DNA of 64,000 nucleotides, from positions 2,170,001-2,234,000 of the forward strand of contig JAWKRT010000001.1 in assembly GCA_041389495.1 (NCBI GenBank), in the 5' to 3' direction. Origin of the DNA: Myxococcota bacterium. Its GTDB lineage: Bacteria; Myxococcota_A; UBA9160; UBA4427. A program made the position numbers and the translations under genes. Shown here piece after piece: positions 57,315-64,000 of this stretch. The notes beneath the pieces are model-generated. The model saw only the letters and a program-made list of their open reading frames with translations, was not told where the DNA came from and did not search any database. The stretch's first letter is position 1; the number at the start of each line of letters is the position of its first letter.

Positions 57315-59012
57315 GTGAACGAGCGGATCGGTGAGCTCCTCGTCCGAGAGAACCTGCTCTCGAAGGACCAGCTGAAGAAGGCGCGCGACGAGGCCACGGC
57401 GAAGGGGAGCCGACTCGGCGCCGAGATCACCGAGCTCGGCTTCCTCGAGGAAGCCGAGCTCACCGACTTCGTCGCGAAGCAGTACGGCGTCCCTTCGATC
57501 AACCTCGACGACTTCGACATCGATCGCGAGGTCCTGTCGCTCGTCCCCGAAGAGGTCGCCCTCAAGCACACCGTCGTCCCCGTGAACCGTGCGGGCTCGA
57601 CGCTGATCCTCGCGACCGCCGACCCGTCCAACATCTTCGCGCTCGACGACATCAAGTTCCTCACCGGCTACAACATCCAGCCGGTGGTCGCGTCCGAGAC
57701 CGCGATCAAGCGCACGCTCGACAAGTACTACGACGCCGGCACGTCGCTCGACGACGTGATGGCGGACTTCGACGATTCGGATATCGACGTCGTCACCGAC
57801 GACGACGAGTTCGACGCCGCGGAGGCGGCGGGTGCCGCCGAGGACGCACCCGTCGTCAAGCTCGTGAACCTGATCCTGACCGAGGCGATCAAGCGCAACG
57901 CGTCGGACATCCACGTCGAGCCCTACGAGCACAGCTTCCGCGTTCGCTACCGCATCGACGGCCTGCTCTACGAGATCATGAAGCCGCCGATGAAGCTCAA
58001 GAACGCGATCATCTCGCGCATCAAGATCATGTCCGAGCTCGACATCGCGGAGCGGCGCCTTCCCCAGGACGGCCGCATCAAGCTGAAGCTCGGTCGTGGC
58101 CGCGAGATGGACTTCCGCGTGTCGGTGCTTCCGACGCTGTTCGGCGAGAAGGTGGTGCTCCGTCTGCTCGACAAGTCGAACCTCCAGCTCGACATGACGA
58201 AGCTCGGCTTCGAGCAGCAGCAGCTCGACGTCTTCAAGGACTGCATCCACCGCCCCTTCGGAATGGTGCTCGTCACGGGCCCGACCGGCTCCGGAAAGAC
58301 GACGACGCTGTACTCGGCGCTGTCCGAGCTGAACAAGATCTCCGAGAACATCTCGACCGCCGAGGACCCGGTCGAGTTCAACCTCGCCGGCATCAACCAG
58401 TGCCAGATGCACGAGGACATCGGGCTCAACTTCGCCGCCGCCCTGCGGTCGTTCCTGCGCCAGGACCCCGACATCATCATGGTCGGTGAGATCCGCGACT
58501 TCGAAACGGCGGAGATCGCCGTCAAGGCCGCGCTCACCGGCCACATGGTGCTCTCCACGCTGCACACGAACGACGCGCCCTCGACCGTGAACCGCCTCCT
58601 GAACATGGGTATCGAGCCGTTCCTCGTCGCTTCGTCCGTCAACTGCATCGTCGCCCAGCGCCTCGCGCGTCGGGTCTGTCCGGAGTGCAAGGAGGTCGAC
58701 GACGTCACGACGAAGGAGGAGCTCGTCGAGGCGGGCATGACCGAGGAGGAGGCGAACAGCATCACGCCCATGAAGGGAGCCGGCTGCGGAAACTGCAGCG
58801 AGACCGGCTTCAAGGGGCGCGTCGCCGTGTACGAGGTCATGGAGCTCACCGAGGAGCTCAAGGAGTTCGTGCTGAACGGGGCGTCTGCCCTCGAGCTGAA
58901 GCGCGAGGCGATCCGGGGCGGGATGCTGACCCTGCGCCGGAGCTCGCTCAACAAGCTCGCCGAGGGGGTGACCACCCTCGGCGAGGTCTACCGCGTCTCG
59001 AGCGCGGACTAG
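57315..59012 (+). CDS. pilB: Type IV pilus extension ATPase PilB
   Basis: A 565-residue hexameric motor that drives pilus polymerisation. The N-terminal MshEN-type domain (IGELLVRENLLSKDQLKKAR, FVAKQYGVPSINLDDF) is followed by an acidic linker and the GspE ATPase core: DIHVEPYEHSFRVRYRIDG, Walker A GPTGSGKTTT (K328), Walker B IIMVGEIRDFETA, the His box GHMVLSTLHTND, and the tetracysteine zinc finger CPEC...CGNC. GTG at 57315 with GGAGAGG upstream is preferred over the longer ORF start at 57243, whose extra residues are Arg/Ala-rich and not conserved. First gene of pilB-pilT-pilC-pilS-pilR. Confidence 0.96.
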   Translation: MNERIGELLVRENLLSKDQLKKARDEATAKGSRLGAEITELGFLEEAELTDFVAKQYGVPSINLDDFDIDREVLSLVPEEVALKHTVVPVNRAGSTLILATADPSNIFALDDIKFLTGYNIQPVVASETAIKRTLDKYYDAGTSLDDVMADFDDSDIDVVTDDDEFDAAEAAGAAEDAPVVKLVNLILTEAIKRNASDIHVEPYEHSFRVRYRIDGLLYEIMKPPMKLKNAIISRIKIMSELDIAERRLPQDGRIKLKLGRGREMDFRVSVLPTLFGEKVVLRLLDKSNLQLDMTKLGFEQQQLDVFKDCIHRPFGMVLVTGPTGSGKTTTLYSALSELNKISENISTAEDPVEFNLAGINQCQMHEDIGLNFAAALRSFLRQDPDIIMVGEIRDFETAEIAVKAALTGHMVLSTLHTNDAPSTVNRLLNMGIEPFLVASSVNCIVAQRLARRVCPECKEVDDVTTKEELVEAGMTEEEANSITPMKGAGCGNCSETGFKGRVAVYEVMELTEELKEFVLNGASALELKREAIRGGMLTLRRSSLNKLAEGVTTLGEVYRVSSAD

Positions 59013-59038
59013 CCGGACGACGAGGAAGGGATCGCTGC

Positions 59039-60136
59039 ATGGCGAACATGCATCAGCTGCTGAAGGCGATGATCGAGAAGGGCGCGTCCGACCTGCACAT
59101 CACGACGGGGTCGCCGCCGCAGCTGCGGATCGACGGCAAGCTGCATCCGCTCAAGATGCCGCCGCTGTCGCCCCAGGAGACGAAGCAGCTCACCTACTCG
59201 GTGCTGACGGACGCGCAGAAGCACCGGTTCGAGGAGACGAACGAGCTCGACCTCTCGTTCAGCGTTCAGCGCCTGTCGCGCTTCCGCGGGAACATCTTCG
59301 TGCAGCGCGGCAACGTCGCCGGCGCCTTCCGCGCGATCCCGTTCAAGATCAAGACCTTCGAAGAGCTCAATCTGCCGCCGATCGTCACGGAGCTCGCGCG
59401 CAAGCCGCGAGGCCTCCTGCTCGTCACGGGGCCGACCGGCTCGGGCAAGTCGACGACGCTCGCGTCGGTGATCGACCGCGTCAACACCGAGCGCAACGAG
59501 CACATCGTCACGATCGAGGACCCGATCGAGTACCTGCACCCGCACAAGGGCTGCATCGTGAACCAGCGCGAGGTGGGCGCGGACACGACGGGCTTCAAGA
59601 CCGCGCTCAAGTACATCCTCCGGCAGGATCCCGACGTCGTGCTCGTCGGCGAGCTTCGCGACCTCGAGACCATGGAGGCGGCGCTCTCGATCGCGGAGAC
59701 GGGCCACTACTGCCTCGCGACGCTCCACACGAACTCGGCCGTCCAGACGATCAACCGCATCGTCGACATGTTCCCGCCCTACCAGCAGTCGCAGATCCGC
59801 CAGCAGCTCTCGTTCGTGCTCGAGGGGATCATGTGCCAGACGCTCCTGCCGCGCGCGAACGGGCCGGGCCGCGTGCTCGCCCTCGAGGTCATGGTGCCCA
59901 ACTCGGCCATTCGCGCGCTCATCCGGGACGACAAGATCGCGCAGCTGTACTCGGCGATGCAGGTCGGCCAGGAGAAGTACGGCATGCAGACCATGAACCA
60001 GTCGCTGGCGGCGCTGTACAAGCGCCGACTGATCACGCTCGACGACGCGATGGGTCGCAGCTCGGACGTGCAGGAGCTCCGGAACCTGATCGGCCAGGGC
60101 TCCGACGGCGGCGTGAACGCGCGGCGCGCGAGCTAG
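59039..60136 (+). CDS. pilT: Type IV pilus retraction ATPase PilT
   Basis: A 365-residue hexameric ATPase that powers pilus retraction. ASDLHITTGSPPQLRIDGKL, Walker A GPTGSGKSTT (K137), the Asp box TIEDPIEYLH, Walker B VVLVGELRDLETM and the His box GHYCLATLHTNSA are all present. The retraction-specific C-terminal motif AIRxLIR appears as NSAIRALIRDDK, distinguishing it from PilB. GAGGAAGGG lies upstream of the ATG. Confidence 0.97.
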   Translation: MANMHQLLKAMIEKGASDLHITTGSPPQLRIDGKLHPLKMPPLSPQETKQLTYSVLTDAQKHRFEETNELDLSFSVQRLSRFRGNIFVQRGNVAGAFRAIPFKIKTFEELNLPPIVTELARKPRGLLLVTGPTGSGKSTTLASVIDRVNTERNEHIVTIEDPIEYLHPHKGCIVNQREVGADTTGFKTALKYILRQDPDVVLVGELRDLETMEAALSIAETGHYCLATLHTNSAVQTINRIVDMFPPYQQSQIRQQLSFVLEGIMCQTLLPRANGPGRVLALEVMVPNSAIRALIRDDKIAQLYSAMQVGQEKYGMQTMNQSLAALYKRRLITLDDAMGRSSDVQELRNLIGQGSDGGVNARRAS

Positions 60137-60181
60137 CGGACCACGAGGGAGGCCGCGCCGACGCGCGGCGGAGGAACGACG

Positions 60182-61393
60182 ATGCCGGTCTACACGTGGA
60201 CGGGACGCACCCGCCAGGGCGCGCAGAAGAAGGGCGTGCTCGAGGCCGTGAACGAAGCCGCCGTGATGGCGCAGCTGCGTTCGCAGGGCATCGTGCCGGG
60301 CAAGGTCAAGGAGAAGCCGAAGGATCTCGAGGACCTGTTCCCGTTCCTGAAGCCGCGCGTGAAGACGAAGGATCTGGTCGTCTTCACGCGTCAGTTCGCG
60401 GTCATGATCGACGCGGGTCTCCCGCTGGTGCAGTGCCTCACGATCCTCGGCGACCAGATGGAGAACGCGACGTTCAAGAAGGTCGTTCGCGAGATTCGCA
60501 GCGACGTCGAGCAGGGGTCGACGTTCGCGGACGCGCTCGGCAAGCACCCGCGCGTCTTCTCGGACCTGTTCGTGAACCTCGTCGCGGCCGGTGAGGTCGG
60601 CGGCATCCTGGACACGATCCTCAACCGCCTGGCGGCGTACCTCGAGAAGGCGGACAAGCTCGCGGCCCAGGTCCGCGGCGCGATGGTGTATCCGTCGACG
60701 GTCATGGTGATCGCCATCGGCGTCATCACCGTGCTCCTGGTGAAGGTGATCCCCGTCTTCGAGAAGATGTTCGTCGACTTCGGCGGCGAGCTCCCGGCGC
60801 CCACCCAGATGGTGATCGACCTGAGCAATTGGATGCAGGCGTACATCGGGTACTGCTTCATGCTCGCGGGCGGCGGCTTCTTCGCCTTCTTCCAGGCACG
60901 CAAGCGCAACGCGCAGTTCCGCTACCGGACGGACAAGCTGTTCCTGATGTCGCCGGTGTTCGGGCCGCTCCTGAAGAAGGTGGCCGTGGCGCGCTTCACG
61001 CGGACGCTCGGAACGATGATCGCGAGCGGTGTTCCGATCCTCGAAGGCCTCGACATCGTGGCTCGCACCGCGGGCAACATGGTGATCGAGGAGGAGATCC
61101 AGATGACGCGGTCGTCGATCTCCGAGGGCAAGACGCTCACCGAGCCTCTGCAGGAATCCAAGGTCTTCCCCGGCATGGTCGTGCAGATGATCGCGGTCGG
61201 CGAAGAGACGGGCTCGATGGAGACGATGCTCTCGAAGATCGCCGACTTCTACGACGACGAGGTCGACAACGCGGTCGCCGCACTGACGTCGCTGCTCGAG
61301 CCGATCATGATCGTCTTCCTCGGCGGCGCGATCGGCGGCATCCTGATCGCGATGTACCTGCCGATCTTCAAGATCGCCGAAGCCGTGATGTAG
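60182..61393 (+). CDS. pilC: Type IV pilus inner-membrane platform protein PilC
   Basis: A 403-residue GspF-fold membrane protein that couples PilB/PilT motion to pilin assembly. The N-terminus PVYTWTGRTRQGAQKKG, two T2SSF repeats (FTRQFAVMIDAGLPLVQCL near 65 and FTRTLGTMIASGVPILEGL near 275) and three TM segments (VMVIAIGVITVLLVKVIPVF, YIGYCFMLAGGGFFAFF, IMIVFLGGAIGGILIAMYLP) are as expected. It follows pilT by 45 bp and precedes pilS by 16 bp. Confidence 0.97.
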   Translation: MPVYTWTGRTRQGAQKKGVLEAVNEAAVMAQLRSQGIVPGKVKEKPKDLEDLFPFLKPRVKTKDLVVFTRQFAVMIDAGLPLVQCLTILGDQMENATFKKVVREIRSDVEQGSTFADALGKHPRVFSDLFVNLVAAGEVGGILDTILNRLAAYLEKADKLAAQVRGAMVYPSTVMVIAIGVITVLLVKVIPVFEKMFVDFGGELPAPTQMVIDLSNWMQAYIGYCFMLAGGGFFAFFQARKRNAQFRYRTDKLFLMSPVFGPLLKKVAVARFTRTLGTMIASGVPILEGLDIVARTAGNMVIEEEIQMTRSSISEGKTLTEPLQESKVFPGMVVQMIAVGEETGSMETMLSKIADFYDDEVDNAVAALTSLLEPIMIVFLGGAIGGILIAMYLPIFKIAEAVM

Positions 61394-61409
61394 GCGCGAC
61401 CGCGCGCCC

Positions 61410-63164
61410 ATGGGACGTGACGAAGCCGTCGAGGCGCCGGGCGGCGAGCTCCCGCTCTCCGTCGCGACGGAACGGCGCCTCGTCGCGCTCATGGTGGCGC
61501 GGCTCGCGCTCTCGCTGCTGAGCTTCGGGATCCTCCTGCTGCTCGACGGCATCGGCGTCGGCCCGACGCTGTCCGAGACCGAGCGGAGCGGCCTCTACTG
61601 GACGCTCGCCTTCGCGTTCCTCGCGACGGCGCTCTCCGGCCTCGCGTTCGACCGCGCGCGGAGCGCCGCGAACTTCGCGACGTTCCAGATCGCGGCGGAC
61701 GTCGGGATCGTGACCTCGCTCGTCCACTTCTCCGGTGGGCACCAGTCCGTGTTCAGCTTCCTGTACGTCGCGGTCACGGCCTATGGTGCCGTGCTCTTCG
61801 AGCGCCGGCGCGCGGTCGCGGCCGCGACGGCGAGCGCCGTGGCGTACGGAGCGGTGCTCGTGCTGGAGCAGCTCGGCCACGGTGTCGGTGCGCGGCCGGC
61901 CCACGTCGCGGTCGCGGCAGCGACCTGGGGCGTCCACGTGGGCGCCCTGTTCCTGGTGGCGGCCCTCGCGAGCACGCTCACGAGCGAGCTGCGCCGCACC
62001 GGCGCGGCGCTCGACAAGAGCGCGCACGACCTCCGCCGCCTTCGCGACCTCAACGCGAGGATCGTGGAGAGCCTCAACAGCGGCCTGCTGACGACGGATC
62101 CGAGCGGCCGCATCGGCTCCTTCAATCCGGAGGCGGAGCGGATCACGGGCATGCGCAGCGCCGACGTGGTCGGGGTTCGCGTCGACGACGTCATCGGCGG
62201 CGCGTGGGAGGTGGTGCGGTCGGGAACGCCCGAGCAGGGCGAGCGGGTGCGACGCGCGCGTCTCGAGCTCCGGCCGACCGACGGGCGCGTGCGCTTCCTC
62301 GGTCTCGCCGCGTCGGCGCTCCGCGACACGGACGGCGCGGCGGTCGGTCACGTCGTCATCTTCCAGGACGTCACCGACGTGGTCGAGATGGAGCGGAAGC
62401 TGACGCGGAGCGAGCGGCTGGCCGCCGTCGGCGAGATGGCCGCGAAGATCGCGCACGAGGTGCGCAACCCGCTCGCCGCGATCTCGGGTTCGGTCCAGAT
62501 CCTCCGCAAGGATCTCGCGGACCCGGACGCGCCCGACCCGTCGCGACTGATGGACATCGTCGTGCGCGAAGCCGATCGCCTGAACGCACTGATCACCGAC
62601 TTCCTCGACTACGCGCGGCCGCGACCCGTGCGGCGCGAGCGCATCGACCTCGCCGCGGTGTGCGCGGACGTGGTGGAGATGCTGTCGACGACGTGCCCCG
62701 CGCACGTCTCGATCGAGCTGCGATGCGAGAGCGACGCGGTCGCGCTCGGCGACGCCGATCAGATCCGACAGGTGCTCTGGAACCTGTGCCGCAACGGTCT
62801 CGAGGCGATGAGCGAGCCGGGGGTGCTGCGGCTGGCGATCCGGCGCGCGGAGCCGGCGCCTCAAGGGGCGAGGAGCGAGGGCCGAAGTGGGGAGGCCGCG
62901 ACGCTCGCGGGGGTCGAGATCGTCGTGGACGACGAGGGGGCCGGGATCGACGCCGCGGCCGTGGGGCGGCTCTTCGAGCCGTTCTTCACGACGAAGCGCA
63001 GCGGCACGGGCCTCGGGCTCGCGATGGTCCATCGGATCGTCGAGGCGCACGGCGGCGAGATCGAAGTGGCGAGGAAGACGGGGCGCGGCGCGCGCTTCGT
63101 CGTTCGACTTCCCTCCGTCGAGGCGCGTGGCCGCGACGAGACGACGGGCGAAGGCAGGGCATGA
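61410..63164 (+). CDS. pilS: Sensor histidine kinase PilS
   Basis: A 584-residue membrane kinase that with PilR controls sigma-54-dependent pilin expression. Six hydrophobic segments occupy residues 25-190, followed by a coiled coil, a PAS domain (IVESLNSGLLTTDPSGRIG) and the kinase core: H349 in MAAKIAHEVRNPLAAISG, N box LWNLCRNGLEAM, VDDEGAGID and FFTTKRSGTGLGLAMVH. The six-TM topology and position directly after pilC and before pilR match PilS. The stop overlaps the pilR ATG (ATGA). Confidence 0.94.
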   Translation: MGRDEAVEAPGGELPLSVATERRLVALMVARLALSLLSFGILLLLDGIGVGPTLSETERSGLYWTLAFAFLATALSGLAFDRARSAANFATFQIAADVGIVTSLVHFSGGHQSVFSFLYVAVTAYGAVLFERRRAVAAATASAVAYGAVLVLEQLGHGVGARPAHVAVAAATWGVHVGALFLVAALASTLTSELRRTGAALDKSAHDLRRLRDLNARIVESLNSGLLTTDPSGRIGSFNPEAERITGMRSADVVGVRVDDVIGGAWEVVRSGTPEQGERVRRARLELRPTDGRVRFLGLAASALRDTDGAAVGHVVIFQDVTDVVEMERKLTRSERLAAVGEMAAKIAHEVRNPLAAISGSVQILRKDLADPDAPDPSRLMDIVVREADRLNALITDFLDYARPRPVRRERIDLAAVCADVVEMLSTTCPAHVSIELRCESDAVALGDADQIRQVLWNLCRNGLEAMSEPGVLRLAIRRAEPAPQGARSEGRSGEAATLAGVEIVVDDEGAGIDAAAVGRLFEPFFTTKRSGTGLGLAMVHRIVEAHGGEIEVARKTGRGARFVVRLPSVEARGRDETTGEGRA

Positions 63165-64000
63165 ACGACGCTGCGCACATCCTGGTCGTCGACGACGAGC
63201 AGAGCCTTCGCGAGTTCCTCGAGATCTTCTTCCGGCGCGCGGGCCACGTCGTGTCGACGGCCGCGGGTGTCGAGCAGGCGCGCGCGCTCCTCGAGGCGGA
63301 CGACGTCGACGTCGTGGTGTCCGACATGCAGATGGCCGACGGCTCCGGTCTCGACGTCCTCCGCCACGTCCAGGCGTCCTGCCCCGAGACGCCCGTCATC
63401 ATGATCACCGCCTTCGCGACGACGGATTCCGCGATCGCCGCGATGAAGGACGGTGCATACGACTACATCACGAAGCCGTTCAAGGTCGACGAGCTCGGCG
63501 TCGTCGTCGGAAACGCGCTCGAGAAGCGGCGCCTCACTTCCGAGAATCGCCGGCTCCGCACCGAGCTCCGCACGCAGGCGCGCCAGCGCCGCATCGTCGG
63601 CAACAGCGCCGAGATGCAGCGCGTCTTCGAGATGATCGCGCAGGTCGCCGGAACGAAGACCAACGTGCTCGTGAGCGGCGAGAGCGGGACGGGCAAGGAG
63701 CTCGTGGCGCGCGCCATCCACGAGCAGAGCGGCCGCGCCGACGCCCCGTTCGTCGCCGTGAACTGCGGCGCGATCCCCGAGAACCTGCTCGAGAGCGAGC
63801 TCTTCGGGCACATGAAGGGCGCGTTCACCGGCGCCGTGCAGAACAAGGAAGGCCTCTTCGAGACCGCCGACGGGGGAACGCTGTTCCTCGACGAGGTGGG
63901 CGAGCTGTCGCAGCCGTTGCAGGTCAAGCTCCTGCGCGCGATCCAGGAGAAGACGATCCGACGCGTCGGCGGGACGAGCGATCGGCGCGTGGACGCGAGG
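63161..64000 (+). CDS. pilR: Sigma-54 response regulator PilR (cut by window end)
   Basis: The first 280 codons are present. The receiver (HILVVDDEQSLREFL, phospho-acceptor D55 in VVSDMQMADG, Lys in YITKPFKVDE) is followed by the AAA+ domain with GESGTGKE and the sigma-54 contact loop GAFTGA (220-225), reaching VRRVGGTSDRRVDAR. The Fis-type DNA-binding domain lies beyond the edge. In pilus operons PilR activates pilA, so pilA is expected just downstream. Coupled to pilS. Confidence 0.95.
   Translation, partial: MNDAAHILVVDDEQSLREFLEIFFRRAGHVVSTAAGVEQARALLEADDVDVVVSDMQMADGSGLDVLRHVQASCPETPVIMITAFATTDSAIAAMKDGAYDYITKPFKVDELGVVVGNALEKRRLTSENRRLRTELRTQARQRRIVGNSAEMQRVFEMIAQVAGTKTNVLVSGESGTGKELVARAIHEQSGRADAPFVAVNCGAIPENLLESELFGHMKGAFTGAVQNKEGLFETADGGTLFLDEVGELSQPLQVKLLRAIQEKTIRRVGGTSDRRVDAR

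Noticed and set aside
57315..60136. pilB/pilT as type II secretion gspE and a related ATPase
   Set aside because: The AIRxLIR motif in PilT and the pilB-pilT-pilC-pilS-pilR order identify a type IV pilus locus.

Overview
The window is a very GC-rich chromosome segment with dense, mostly short-spaced coding, many GTG/TTG starts and frequent 4-nt GTGA/ATGA gene overlaps. It holds an LPS-export permease (LptG), a type IV pilus motor and assembly operon followed by PilS/PilR, NtrC-family sigma-54 activators, MglA-like signalling and a NfeD/slipin/HflK/HflC cluster. Together these suggest a free-living Gram-negative bacterium of the former Deltaproteobacteria (Myxococcota, Desulfobacterota or Binatota type). 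There is no rRNA here, so a finer assignment is not supported. No integrase, transposase, phage module or CRISPR array was seen. The window reads as core chromosome.

Layout. 1-3.8 kb: 5' end of lon, tRNA-Leu(CAG), RNase R. 3.8-10.3 kb: an Uup-type ABC-F protein, then Rrf2 regulator, JAMM peptidase, PD40 lipoprotein, ATP sulfurylase and a zinc-ribbon protein, which look like a sulfur-assimilation neighbourhood. 10.3-14.5 kb: an alcohol dehydrogenase without its structural-zinc loop, an SGNH hydrolase, a sulfotransferase and an NTF2-fold protein. 14.6-19.1 kb: a translationally linked three-gene signalling unit (HEAT-like protein, MglA-like GTPase, Rossmann-GAF3-pseudoGGDEF protein). 19.1-23.9 kb: nadC-birA-coaX-EF-G paralogue. 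24.1-32.4 kb: a regulatory block with a long response regulator, PP2C phosphatase, FliA/WhiG-type sigma factor, NtrC-family activator, Fis-type response regulator, and a histidine kinase with its partner regulator.

32.4-38.0 kb: a membrane coiled-coil protein with a RelE-like tail, then a surface-glycan cluster (two related GT4 glycosyltransferases around a methyltransferase). 38.3-46.5 kb: a cell-wall block with anmK, MBL hydrolase, murU-like, amgK-like, SpmA-SpmB fusion, PBP4 (dacB) and a lytic transglycosylase, apparently for peptidoglycan remodelling and recycling. 46.7-49.9 kb: XRE protein, rsmD, coaD, coaBC. 49.9-57.2 kb: NfeD, slipin, HflK, HflC, LptG, RibF and a lipid-flippase-like protein. 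57.3-64.0 kb: pilB-pilT-pilC-pilS-pilR, with pilR cut by the window end.

The most interesting signals are four. First, a GG-N10-GC sigma-54-type promoter lies in front of the sigma-28-like gene, directly downstream of an NtrC-family activator gene, which suggests a two-step sigma cascade. Second, that activator seems to start at CTG, with its Shine-Dalgarno inside a perfect hairpin. Third, the HEAT/GTPase/GAF operon carries altered catalytic motifs in both the GTPase and the GGDEF module. Fourth, the MurNAc-salvage cluster contains an unexplained metallo-hydrolase.
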